Assembly (NCBI GenBank): GCA_963745205.1
Contig: CAVUWX010000017.1
Location: forward strand, 1-64,000
Direction of reading: 5' to 3'
Source: Hyphomicrobium_A sp963745205
GTDB lineage: Bacteria > Pseudomonadota > Alphaproteobacteria > Rhizobiales > Hyphomicrobiaceae
DNA length: 64,000 nt
Under the pieces are notes generated by a model. The model was not told the origin of the DNA and made no database searches. It saw only the letters and a list, made by a program, of their open reading frames with translations. Position numbers and translations under genes: made by a program. Below are positions 25,411 to 34,060 of this stretch, one piece after another (the first letter of the stretch is position 1; each line of letters starts with the position of its first letter).

Positions 25411-27792
25411 ATGGCCGGCACGTCCCCCCACGACCACTCGCACTCGCACGCGCATGGAGGCGACTGCTGCGGAGGCGCGGCCAAGGCCCAGGAAGAGACC
25501 GGCCGCGTGAAAGACCCCGTGTGCGGGATGACTGTCGACCCGCACAAGACGCCCCACCGCGCCGAGCACAGTGGCCGCACCTACTATTTCTGCGCGGCCG
25601 GCTGCCGCACGAAGTTCGTGGCCCACCCAGAGCGCTATCTGGGGCCGGCGGAGGCGCACGCCGAGCCGGTCAAATCCGGCGTCATCTACACCTGCCCCAT
25701 GCACCCCGAGATCCGCCAGGTGGGGCCCGGCTCGTGCCCGATCTGCGGCATGGCGTTGGAGCCGGTCGAGGTCAGCGCGGAGCACGGCGACCACCCCGAG
25801 CTCACCGACATGCAGCGGCGGTTTTGGATCGGGCTGGCGCTCGCTCTGCCCGTGGTCGCCCTGGAGATGGGTGGTCACCTGACCGGGCTTCATCACCTTG
25901 TCGGTCAGGGGCTCTCCAACTGGATCCAGCTCCTGCTGGCAACGCCGGTGGTGCTGTGGGCGGGCGCGCCGTTCTTCGAGCGCGGCTGGCGGTCAATCAT
26001 GACGCGTCATCTCAACATGTTCACGCTGATCGCGCTCGGCACCGGTGCCGCCTGGAGCTACAGCGTCGTTGGCACCCTCTTTCCTGACCTCTTTCCTCCT
26101 GCGATGCGCGGAGAGGACGGCGCCGTCGCCGTGTATTTTGAGGCCGCCGCCGTCATCACGGTTTTGGTGCTGCTGGGCCAGGTGCTGGAGCTCAGGGCGC
26201 GCGAGAAGACGAGCGGGGCCATTCGCGCGCTCTTGAACCTCGCTCCCAAGACGGCGCGCCTGATCGCTGCCGACGGTGCCGAGCGCGAGGTGCCGCTCGA
26301 GGAGGTCGCGTTCGGCAACCGCCTGCGCGTACGCCCGGGCGAGAAAATACCGGTCGACGGTAAGGTGATCGAAGGCCGCAGCGCGGTCGATGAATCGATG
26401 GTGACGGGCGAGTCGATGCCCGTGACCAAGGTCATCGGCGACACCGTCATCGGCGGGACGCTCAACGCCAGCGGCAGCCTTGTGATCGAGGCCGAGCGCG
26501 TGGGGCGCGATACCATGCTCGCGCGCATCGTGGCACTCGTCGCAGAAGCACAGAGAAGCCGCGCGCCCATCCAGCGCCTCGCCGATACGGTTTCCGGCTG
26601 GTTCGTTCCAACCGTGATTGCGGTCGCGATTCTCGCCTTCGCCGCTTGGGACATCTGGGGTCCGGAGCCGCGCCTTTCCTATGCGATCGTCGCCGCAGTC
26701 GCGGTGCTGATCATCGCCTGCCCTTGCGCGCTCGGGCTCGCTACTCCCATGTCGATCATGGTCGGCGTCGGGCGCGGCGCGGAAGCGGGCGTTCTGATCA
26801 AGAACGCGGAAGCGCTCGAGCGCATGGAGAAAGTCGATACGCTTGTCGTCGACAAGACTGGAACGCTGACCGAGGGCAGACCGGCGGTCACGGCGGTGCT
26901 GGCGGCGGCCGCCTTCGACGAGGCGGAAGTCGTCCGTCTTGCCGCAAGCGTGGAGAAGGCGAGCGAGCATCCGCTCGCGGCTGCCATCGTGGCCGCCGCG
27001 GCCGATCGCAAGCTCGTCTTGGGGGAGGCGCGCGACTTCGACGCCCCGACGGGAAAGGGCGTGCTCGGCACGGTCGATGGCAAGCGCGTCGCGCTCGGAA
27101 CCGCGCGCTTCCTGCGCGAGCAGGGCATCGACGTTTCGACGCTCGAGAAGTCCGCTGACGAGTTCCGCCGCGACGGCGCCACCGCGATCTTCGTCGGCGT
27201 CGATGGCAAGGCGGCCGGCGTGCTCGCCATCGCCGACCCCATCAAGGCCACGACCCCCTCAGCGCTCGCGGCGCTCAAGGCCGATGGCGTGCGCGTCGTC
27301 ATGCTGACGGGCGACAATCGCACCACGGCACAGGCTATTGCCCGCCGCCTCGGCATCTCCGAGGTCGAGGCCGAGGTGCTGCCCGATGCAAAAAGCGCGG
27401 TCGTGGAGAAGCTCAAGCGCGAGGGCCGCGTCGTCGCCATGGCCGGCGACGGCGTCAATGACGCGCCCGCACTCGCTGCGGCCGATGTCGGCATCGCCAT
27501 GGGCACTGGCACCGACGTCGCCATCGAGAGCGCCGGCGTGACGCTCCTCAAAGGCGACCTCACCGGCATCGTGCGCGCGCGGCGCCTGTCGGAGGCGGTG
27601 ATGCGCAACATCCGGCAGAACCTATTCTTCGCGTTCATCTATAACGCGGCGGGTGTGCCCATCGCGGCGGGCGTGCTTTATCCCCCCTTCGGCATCCTCT
27701 TGTCGCCCATCATTGCCGCGGCAGCCATGTCGCTGTCCTCAGTCAGTGTCATCGTCAACGCCGCGCGCCTGCGTGGAGTGAAGCTCGACTGA
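25411..27792 (+). CDS. copA: Copper-translocating P1B-type ATPase
   Basis: Exports Cu(I) across the inner membrane. 793 residues from an ATG preceded by GGAG. N-terminus: a His-rich tract (HDHSHSHAHGGDCCGG, 7-22), a YHS domain (DPVCGMTVDP...YYFCAAGCRTKF, about 34-70) and a heavy-metal-binding domain (YTCPMHPEI...CPICGM, 93-114), instead of the usual HMA ferredoxin-like domains. Core: transport motif CPC at 437-439 (ACPCALGLATP), phosphorylation Asp D481 in DKTGTLT, SEHPLAAA, TGDNRTTA and GDGVNDAPAL with D680. It shares one base with aguA (TGATG). Confidence 0.93.
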   Translation: MAGTSPHDHSHSHAHGGDCCGGAAKAQEETGRVKDPVCGMTVDPHKTPHRAEHSGRTYYFCAAGCRTKFVAHPERYLGPAEAHAEPVKSGVIYTCPMHPEIRQVGPGSCPICGMALEPVEVSAEHGDHPELTDMQRRFWIGLALALPVVALEMGGHLTGLHHLVGQGLSNWIQLLLATPVVLWAGAPFFERGWRSIMTRHLNMFTLIALGTGAAWSYSVVGTLFPDLFPPAMRGEDGAVAVYFEAAAVITVLVLLGQVLELRAREKTSGAIRALLNLAPKTARLIAADGAEREVPLEEVAFGNRLRVRPGEKIPVDGKVIEGRSAVDESMVTGESMPVTKVIGDTVIGGTLNASGSLVIEAERVGRDTMLARIVALVAEAQRSRAPIQRLADTVSGWFVPTVIAVAILAFAAWDIWGPEPRLSYAIVAAVAVLIIACPCALGLATPMSIMVGVGRGAEAGVLIKNAEALERMEKVDTLVVDKTGTLTEGRPAVTAVLAAAAFDEAEVVRLAASVEKASEHPLAAAIVAAAADRKLVLGEARDFDAPTGKGVLGTVDGKRVALGTARFLREQGIDVSTLEKSADEFRRDGATAIFVGVDGKAAGVLAIADPIKATTPSALAALKADGVRVVMLTGDNRTTAQAIARRLGISEVEAEVLPDAKSAVVEKLKREGRVVAMAGDGVNDAPALAAADVGIAMGTGTDVAIESAGVTLLKGDLTGIVRARRLSEAVMRNIRQNLFFAFIYNAAGVPIAAGVLYPPFGILLSPIIAAAAMSLSSVSVIVNAARLRGVKLD

Positions 27793-28814
27793 TGCAGCGT
27801 TCCGACACAGCGGCCAAGGTCTCCGTTCCGTCGGAGTGGGCGCCGCAGAAGGCGATCTGGACGGCGTGGCCGGCCAACGCGGAGGAATGGAACGGCGACC
27901 TCGATGCGCCACGGCACGATGTGGCCGCACTCGTGCGCGCGCTCGTACCTGACAACACCGTGCGCGTACTCGTCAACGGCGCGGAGGCAGAGGCTTCCGC
28001 GCGCGCCGCACTCGGCAGCGCCGCCGAGCTAGTCTCGGCGCGCTACGGCGACATCTGGCTGCGCGACACCGGACCGATTTTCGCGCGCACGTCGGATGGC
28101 CCGGTGGCGCTGCGCTTCAAGACAAACAGCTGGGGCGGCAAGTACGACCTTCCCGACGACGCCACCATCGGCGACGATATCGCGCGCCTCGCCGGCGCGG
28201 GCGTGCGCCGTTTCGATTTCGTGCTCGAAGGCGGCGCAATCGACCATGACGGCGCGGGCACCATGCTCACCACGCGCCAGACGCTCCTCAACCCCAACCG
28301 CAACGGCTGGTCGAAGGACGAGGCCGAAGCGGCTCTCCGAGAGGCTCTGGGCGCGAGGAAGATCGTCTGGATCGACGAGGGCCTGCTCGGCGACCACACC
28401 GACGGTCACATCGACAACATCGCCCGCTTCGTCGCGCCGGGCCGTGTCGTGTGTCAGGCGCCGGCAGGCGATAACGACCCCAACGCGGCCACGCTCGGCG
28501 CCATCGCGCTCGCGCTCGAAGCCGCGACCGATGCCGGCGGCCGCCGGCTGGACGTCGTGCGCATCCCCGGTCCCGGGCTCTACCGCAATGCCCTGGGCGA
28601 GATCTCGCCTGCCTCGCACATGAACTTCGTCATCGCCAACGGCGTCGTGGTGGTGCCTGTCTACGGCACGCCAAGCCAAGCTGCGGCCCTCGCCGCGCTG
28701 CAGGCCGTCTTCCCAAACCGCAGGGTGGTCGGCGTCCCTTCGCGCGGGCTACTCGGCTGCGGCGACGCGGGCGGCGGCTCGTTCCACTGCATCACGCAGC
28801 AGGAGCCGCTCTAG
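27792..28814 (+). CDS. aguA: Agmatine deiminase
   Basis: Converts agmatine to N-carbamoylputrescine and ammonia. 340 residues of the guanidino-group-modifying fold. Visible motifs: YGDIWLRDTGPIF, FVLEGGAIDHDGAGT, DHTDGHIDN with the catalytic His/Asp, and the nucleophile C333 in GGGSFHCITQQ. It starts on the stop codon of copA and is followed 34 bases later by aguB, giving both steps of the agmatine-to-putrescine route. Overlap with copA implies translational coupling. Confidence 0.93.
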   Translation: MQRSDTAAKVSVPSEWAPQKAIWTAWPANAEEWNGDLDAPRHDVAALVRALVPDNTVRVLVNGAEAEASARAALGSAAELVSARYGDIWLRDTGPIFARTSDGPVALRFKTNSWGGKYDLPDDATIGDDIARLAGAGVRRFDFVLEGGAIDHDGAGTMLTTRQTLLNPNRNGWSKDEAEAALREALGARKIVWIDEGLLGDHTDGHIDNIARFVAPGRVVCQAPAGDNDPNAATLGAIALALEAATDAGGRRLDVVRIPGPGLYRNALGEISPASHMNFVIANGVVVVPVYGTPSQAAALAALQAVFPNRRVVGVPSRGLLGCGDAGGGSFHCITQQEPL

Positions 28815-28848
28815 CATTTGCTAATCCACACGTGGTAGGCGCTTCCAC

Positions 28849-29709
28849 ATGAGCAATCGCACGATCACCGTGGCGGCCATTCAGACCTCCTACGGCCCCG
28901 ACATGCGCGCCAACATCGCCAAGACCGCCGCCTTCGTGCGCGAGGCAGCGCGGTCTGGCGCGCAGGTCGTGCTGCCGTCGGAGCTGTTCCAAGGGATCTA
29001 TTTCTGCACCCGCCAGGACCCAAAGTGGTTCGACACCGCTTTCCCGGTCTCGGAGCATCCGTGTGTGCTCGCAATGCAGAAGCTCGCACGCGAGCTCGGT
29101 GTCGTCATCCCGATTTCGTTCTTCGAGAAGGACGGTCCGCGCTACTATAACAGCGTGGCGATCGCGGACACGAATGGCGAAATCCTCGGCGTCTACCGCA
29201 AGAGCCACATCCCTGACGGCCCCGGCTACCAGGAGAAGTACTATTTCCGCCCCGGCGACACCGGCTTCAAAGCCTGGAAGACGCAGGCCGGCACGCTCGG
29301 CGTCGGCATCTGCTGGGACCAGTGGTACCCGGAGGCCGCGCGCGCCATGGTGCTCGCGGGCGCCGAGCTTCTGCTCTATCCGACCGCCATCGGCTCCGAG
29401 CCTTACGACGCGGCGCTCGACACCCACAAGCAGTGGCAGCGGGCGATGCAGGGCCACGCGGTCGCCAACGCTGTGCCGGTCGTCGCAGCGAACCGCATCG
29501 GGCTCGAGGACAACGACGGCGTGCAGCAGAAATTCTACGGCCATTCCTTCATCGCCGATCACCGCGGCGAGATCGTCGCGGGCTTCGGTGCGGATGAGGA
29601 GGGCGTGCTCACGCACACCTTCGATCTGGCCGAAATCGAGAGCTACCGCGCCGACTGGGGCTTCTTCCGCGACCGCCGCCCAGACCTCTACGCCAAGAGC
29701 ATCGTCTAA
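28849..29709 (+). CDS. aguB: N-carbamoylputrescine amidase
   Basis: Nitrilase-superfamily enzyme hydrolysing N-carbamoylputrescine to putrescine, CO2 and ammonia. 286 residues. Catalytic triad Glu-Lys-Cys: E45 in VLPSELFQGIYF, K118 in YRKSHIPDGPGYQEKYYF and C155 in GICWDQWYPEAAR. The DGPGYQEKYYF stretch and QWYPEAAR are specific to the AguB branch. It is the last gene of the copA-aguA-aguB set. Confidence 0.93.
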   Translation: MSNRTITVAAIQTSYGPDMRANIAKTAAFVREAARSGAQVVLPSELFQGIYFCTRQDPKWFDTAFPVSEHPCVLAMQKLARELGVVIPISFFEKDGPRYYNSVAIADTNGEILGVYRKSHIPDGPGYQEKYYFRPGDTGFKAWKTQAGTLGVGICWDQWYPEAARAMVLAGAELLLYPTAIGSEPYDAALDTHKQWQRAMQGHAVANAVPVVAANRIGLEDNDGVQQKFYGHSFIADHRGEIVAGFGADEEGVLTHTFDLAEIESYRADWGFFRDRRPDLYAKSIV

Positions 29710-29849
29710 CGGCAAGGTCGTTCCATTCTTTGCGGGTTGAACGGAGTTCTCCCGGCGTGGACCAGTCGTAAAACAGACATTAAGAGGTTCGTATAAGCAT
29801 CGCCTTGCGCCAGCTCGGCTCAGCCAATCTTCGCTGGAGGCCCCTCCTT

Positions 29850-30897
29850 ATGGCCCTCGAGACCGCTACGCTCGCCGATCCTCGCCGCGAGCCCGAAGCG
29901 CCGTCGGCCAAGCCCACGGCAATCGAGCCCGGCCTCATGGCGGCCAGCGTCTACAGCAGCGGCCGCCGCGTCTGCGACATCCGCATCGAGGAGGCGCACG
30001 AGTGGGCTGCCAAGCCCGGGCACGTCGTCTGGATCGGCTTGCATGAACCCTCCTATGAGCTTCTGAGCCGCATCCAGGCACAGTTCGGCTTGCACGACCT
30101 TGCCATTGAGGATGCTGGCAAGTCGCACAACAATCCGAAGATCGAGCTCTACGGCGATGCCATCTTCATCGTGGCGCGCACGGCGCAGCTCGTCGATGGG
30201 CGCATCGCCTTCGGCGAGACGCACATCTTCGTCGGCCGCGGCTACATCGTGACCGTGCGCCATGGCGCCTCTGCCTCGTACGCGGCCGTGCGCGCGCGCT
30301 GCGAAGTCCTGTCCGACCGTGCTCGCCAACGGCGAGCACTATATCCTGCATGCCATCCTCGATTTCATCGTCGACAACTACATGCCGGTGGTGCGCACCG
30401 TGCACGAGGAGGTGGAGGAGCTCGAGGATCGCGTCCTCCGCATGCCGCTGGACCAAGCCGACATCGAGCGGCTGCACATCTTGCGCCGCGATCTCTTGCG
30501 CCTGCGCAGCGCCGCCATACCGCTTGCCGAGGTGTGCCGCCGGCTCGAGCACGCAGACGTGCTGCCGATCGCCCCCGGTATGCAGCTCTATTTCCGCGAC
30601 GTGACCGACCACATCCACCAGGTGGTGGCAGAGATCAATTCGCTGCGTGAGCTGTTGGCGTTCGTATTCGAGGCGAGCGTCATGATCGGCCAGATGCAGC
30701 AGACCGACATCACGCGCCGCCTCGCCGCCTGGGCCGCCATCCTCGCGGTACCCACGGCGGTCGCCGGCATCTACGGCATGAACTTTCAGAACATGCCCGA
30801 GCTCAAGTGGGAGTACGGCTACTTCACCGTCGTCGGCCTGATCGCCTTGGTGGTGGTCGCCTTGTACCTGGGCTTCCGCCGCAACAAGTGGCTCTGA
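29850..30897 (+). pseudogene. corA: CorA-type magnesium transporter, frameshifted
   Basis: Divalent-cation channel of the CorA family, split over two frames. The first part from the ATG at 29850 reads to VRARCE near 30303 (ASVYSSGRRVCDIRIEE, LHDLAIEDAGKSHNNPKIE, GRGYIVTVRHG). The second part resumes about 30310 as PTVLANGEHYILHAILDFIV and runs to the end at 30897 with two membrane helices and the selectivity motif GIYGMNF. One extra base, most simply a T in the segment GAAGTCCTG near 30305, accounts for the break; without it a normal 348-residue CorA results. Either a real loss-of-function mutation or a sequence error. Confidence 0.85.
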
Positions 30898-30904
30898 GCC
30901 CTGG

Positions 30905-31651
30905 TTACGCCAGCAGATAGTCGTGCAGCACGCGGCCGTAGGGCAGCGTCAGATCGGCGATGAAATGGTGCGCGCCGATGATGCGTCGCACGGGAAGATC
31001 GGCGACGGGGGCGTTCACGTGAGGAACGAGGTGCAGGCGCCCTGGCCCGATCCATGAGCCCTTCACCGTGATATCGGTGAGGTTATAGGCAACGAGCTGG
31101 CAGATACCGGGCTTGCCGTCGACGCTGGGGATGAGCTTGAGGTTTACCTGCGTCTTCGACAGCATGGCCGTCGTCTTCTCGCCATTGCCGGCCATGCTCT
31201 CGTGCTTGTAGCCCATGGTGCCCACGGCGACGAGCTGGCCCGCGTATTCCAGCGTCCCCGTCAGCGTGTCCTTGACGATCTCGAGCTTCGGGTGCGCATA
31301 CTTCTTCGGGAAGCCCCAGATTTCGCGGCCTGCAGCGATCGGTGGATCGTCGTCGAGATACATCTGCGAGACGAAGTTCATCTTCTCGCCCCGCAGCTGG
31401 CAGGGGATGACGATCCCCGTTTCCGTGTAGCTGCCGAAGCCCGAGGAGTCCGGCATCCGGATCCATTCGTAGTGCACTACGGGCGAGCCTACCGGCTCCA
31501 GCGGCTCGGGCAATTGCGCGCGCACGATGTCGGGATCGGTCTCGTAGCTGATGACCATGTACTCGCGGTCGATGAACCGGTACGGCCCCTTGGGGTAGCT
31601 CGGACCGGCGAGCGGCATGGACGGGAGGTCGAGTACGTCGGTGGCGCGCAT
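30905..31651 (-). CDS. adc: Acetoacetate decarboxylase family protein
   Basis: Family enzyme that decarboxylates acetoacetate through a Schiff base. 248 residues from the ATG at 31651, chosen for the strong AAGGAG six bases upstream; the frame continues to 31702. The Schiff-base lysine pair lies in GREIWGFPKKYAHPKLE, with the active-site Arg/Glu region in LRGEKMNFVSQMYLDDDPP. YMVISYETDPDIVRAQLPEPLEP is the usual N-terminal signature. It converges on corA with seven bases between stops and is divergent from the pirin gene. In-family enzymes with other substrates exist, so the reaction is likely but not certain. Confidence 0.87.
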   Translation of the reverse strand: MRATDVLDLPSMPLAGPSYPKGPYRFIDREYMVISYETDPDIVRAQLPEPLEPVGSPVVHYEWIRMPDSSGFGSYTETGIVIPCQLRGEKMNFVSQMYLDDDPPIAAGREIWGFPKKYAHPKLEIVKDTLTGTLEYAGQLVAVGTMGYKHESMAGNGEKTTAMLSKTQVNLKLIPSVDGKPGICQLVAYNLTDITVKGSWIGPGRLHLVPHVNAPVADLPVRRIIGAHHFIADLTLPYGRVLHDYLLA

Positions 31652-31840
31652 GGCGCACTCCTTCGATAGGCGACAGCGAGCGTAGGCTTTGTCGCCCATC
31701 AATCGTTAAACCGGCGTGTGGGACCTTTTGCCGGCGGCGCGATATGCGTTGAGCATTGATTGCGGTAGGTCAGCGCACCACATCTGGGGCCAACAAGCAT
31801 AACCCCTTGTCGGCGGATGCATCTTCGAAAGGACCTCGCC

Positions 31841-32545
31841 ATGCTCACCCTTCGCCGAGCCGAGGAGCGCGGCCGCGCCAGCTTCGGCTGGCTCGACAGC
31901 CGCCACACCTTCTCCTTCGGCCAATACTTCGACCCCGCACATATGGGCTTTGGGCCCCTGCGCGTGATCAACGACGATCGCGTTGCCGGTGGCGAAGGCT
32001 TCCCCGCGCATCCGCACGCCGACATGGAGATCGTGTCCTATGTCTTGGACGGCGCGCTCGAGCACAAGGACAGCCTCGGCACGGGCTCGGTGATCCGCCC
32101 CGGCGATGTGCAGCGCATGTCGGCGGGATCGGGCATCCGCCACAGCGAATTCAACGCGTCCAAGACTGAGCCCGTGCACTTCCTGCAGATCTGGATCGTC
32201 CCCGAGAAGAAGGGATTGAAGCCCGGCTACGAGCAGAAGACTTTTTCGGCCGAGGAGAAGCACGGCAAGCTGCGTCTCGTCGGCTCGCGCGACGGGCGCA
32301 ACGGCTCGGTCACCATCCACCAGGACGTCGATTTCTACGCGGCTGTGCTGGGCGACGGCGAGGCCGTGACGCATGACCTGAAGAGCGGCCGCAAGGCCTG
32401 GGTGCAGATCGCGCGCGGCTCAGCGATACTCAACGGCGAGGACCTGCGCGAGGGAGACGGCGTAGCGGTCGAGGAGCCGGGCACGCTTGCGCTCACCGGT
32501 GCTTCAAAGGACGCCGAGATCCTGTTGTTCGACCTCGGCGTCTGA
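31841..32545 (+). CDS. Pirin family protein
   Basis: Bicupin of the pirin/YhhW type, some members of which have quercetin dioxygenase activity. 234 residues from the ATG at 31841 (AAGGA seven bases upstream; the frame is open to 31817). Metal ligands of the N-terminal cupin: HPHADMEIVSYVL supplies two His, and GSGIRHSEFN supplies a His and a Glu. The ending DAEILLFDLGV is canonical. The gene is divergent from the acetoacetate decarboxylase gene. Physiological substrate unknown. Confidence 0.9.
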   Translation: MLTLRRAEERGRASFGWLDSRHTFSFGQYFDPAHMGFGPLRVINDDRVAGGEGFPAHPHADMEIVSYVLDGALEHKDSLGTGSVIRPGDVQRMSAGSGIRHSEFNASKTEPVHFLQIWIVPEKKGLKPGYEQKTFSAEEKHGKLRLVGSRDGRNGSVTIHQDVDFYAAVLGDGEAVTHDLKSGRKAWVQIARGSAILNGEDLREGDGVAVEEPGTLALTGASKDAEILLFDLGV

Positions 32546-32628
32546 CGAGATGGATGTGGAAGGCGGATCCGCTTCTTCGCCGAGCTAGAGAAGGTACCTG
32601 GACTCGCAGCCGCAGGCGGCGGCAACCC

Positions 32629-33303
32629 TCAGGTGTCCGCGTACAGGATGTCATCGCGGTAGCCGTCGTAGGCCTTCGCGTATTCCATCACACGCGCTAC
32701 CTCGCCGATGAACGTCTCGTCGTGCGGCGCGCGCAGAAGATGGAAGCCCATCTCCATGCCCGATGCGATGCCGCCGGCCGTCACGATGTGTCCCGCATCA
32801 ACCACGCGCGCGCGGCTGATGCGGGCCTTGGGCGCGATCTCGGCCAGCCGGTCGATCGGCACCTTGCCGAAGTTGGAAGCCTCGAGCCGATCCGGCTCCT
32901 TGCGATTGGTTGCGGGCTTGCCGTCGAGCAGTCCCATGGCGCCGTAGATCCATGAGCCGGTGCAGACACTCGTCAGCAGAGTCGTCTCCGGTAGCGCGCG
33001 GATGTACTCGTGCAGGCGCCCGTTGCGCGTCTCCTGCCGCGTGCCGAAACCGCCGGGGATGAGGAACGCGTTCATCGCCGGGCGATCGGCGAAACTATAG
33101 TTCGGAACGACCGTGAAGCCGGCCTGCGCCTGCACGGGACGCATCGCGTCGGCGATAAGGAAGGCCTCGAGCTCTGGGTCGAACCGGCGCGCCACGGAGA
33201 AGACGCCGTGCGGCGCGGCGAAATCCACGATCTCGGCGTCCTTGAACACGTAGATGCCGAGGCGGAACCCCGGCGTCTTCGGATAGCTGCGGTGGACGGT
33301 CAT
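32629..33303 (-). CDS. DJ-1/PfpI family protein (isonitrile hydratase-like)
   Basis: 224 residues with a DJ-1/PfpI class I glutamine-amidotransferase-like fold. GIYVFKDAEIVDFAAPHGVFSVA (residues 16-38) is the N-terminal signature, FLIPGGFGTR the following loop, and LLTSVCTGSWIYGAMGLLDGK the nucleophile elbow with the reactive Cys. The overall form is that of the isonitrile hydratase/AraC-associated branch but no AraC domain is attached. Its start abuts the stop of the PNPOx-like gene upstream, so the two form an operon. Confidence 0.85.
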   Translation of the reverse strand: MTVHRSYPKTPGFRLGIYVFKDAEIVDFAAPHGVFSVARRFDPELEAFLIADAMRPVQAQAGFTVVPNYSFADRPAMNAFLIPGGFGTRQETRNGRLHEYIRALPETTLLTSVCTGSWIYGAMGLLDGKPATNRKEPDRLEASNFGKVPIDRLAEIAPKARISRARVVDAGHIVTAGGIASGMEMGFHLLRAPHDETFIGEVARVMEYAKAYDGYRDDILYADT

Positions 33304-33954
33304 CTACGTTTCTCCTCGCTCTTCTTTTTTGTCCTGTGCGGCCCGCAGCGCGGCGTTCTCCTGCTCTAGCTGCGCGATGCGGTCCTTCAATACGTCGAGC
33401 GCGACCTTGATGTCCTCGGCGAAGACCATCTGCGGGATGTGCTGGGGACAATTTACATCCCAGGCCTCGAGCGTGAACACGATGACCTGCTCAGGGCGCC
33501 CACGGTAACCTTCGACCGTCAGACGCTGCATGAGCTCTGGATCGTCATCGATGATGCGCGCACTTCCCCACAGCTTCACCCGCCGCCGGTTGGCATAGTC
33601 CATTAGAAAGATGAATGCGCGCGCATTCTCTGCGAGGTTGCCGGTTGTGATGTATTGCCGGTTGCCGCTGAAGTCGGCGAACGCCAGTGTCCCTTCGTCG
33701 AGCACGCGCAAAAATCCCTTGGGACCGCCGCGATGCTGAACGTAGGGCTGGCCGTCCCTACTCGCCGTGGCGAGATAGAACGAGCGGACATCTGCAATGA
33801 GCGCCGCCAGGTCCGGCGACACGGTCGTAGCCCATCCGCCCTTCGCCTCCATTTGCGCATAGCCGAGCCGCGAGCCGCGGCGCTCCTGCGCGGCCTTCAC
33901 CGACGGCGTGAACGCGATATCAGAAGAGCATGGGATATTCACTTGCGTCTCCAT
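33304..33954 (-). CDS. Pyridoxamine 5'-phosphate oxidase-like flavoprotein
   Basis: 216 residues from the ATG at 33954. FMN-binding split-barrel: FYLATASRDGQPYVQHRGGPKGFLRV split over about residues 61-86, then LAFADFSGNRQYITTGNLAEN and VKLWGSARIIDDDPEL, the pattern of PNPOx-like oxidoreductases rather than of PdxH itself. The C-terminal 30 residues form a coiled coil (VLKDRIAQLEQENAALRAAQ). It lies first in a two-gene set with the DJ-1-like gene and is divergent from a LysR gene, which may control it. Confidence 0.82.
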   Translation of the reverse strand: METQVNIPCSSDIAFTPSVKAAQERRGSRLGYAQMEAKGGWATTVSPDLAALIADVRSFYLATASRDGQPYVQHRGGPKGFLRVLDEGTLAFADFSGNRQYITTGNLAENARAFIFLMDYANRRRVKLWGSARIIDDDPELMQRLTVEGYRGRPEQVIVFTLEAWDVNCPQHIPQMVFAEDIKVALDVLKDRIAQLEQENAALRAAQDKKEERGET

Positions 33955-34060
33955 GCGTGTGAGGGAACGTCGGTCGTTGCACCACGAAGTAATGCTTCCA
34001 AAAAAATGCAGTAGACGCCATCTTCTGCACTCTTCCTTCCGTTTTTTTGGGAGAGTTGCG

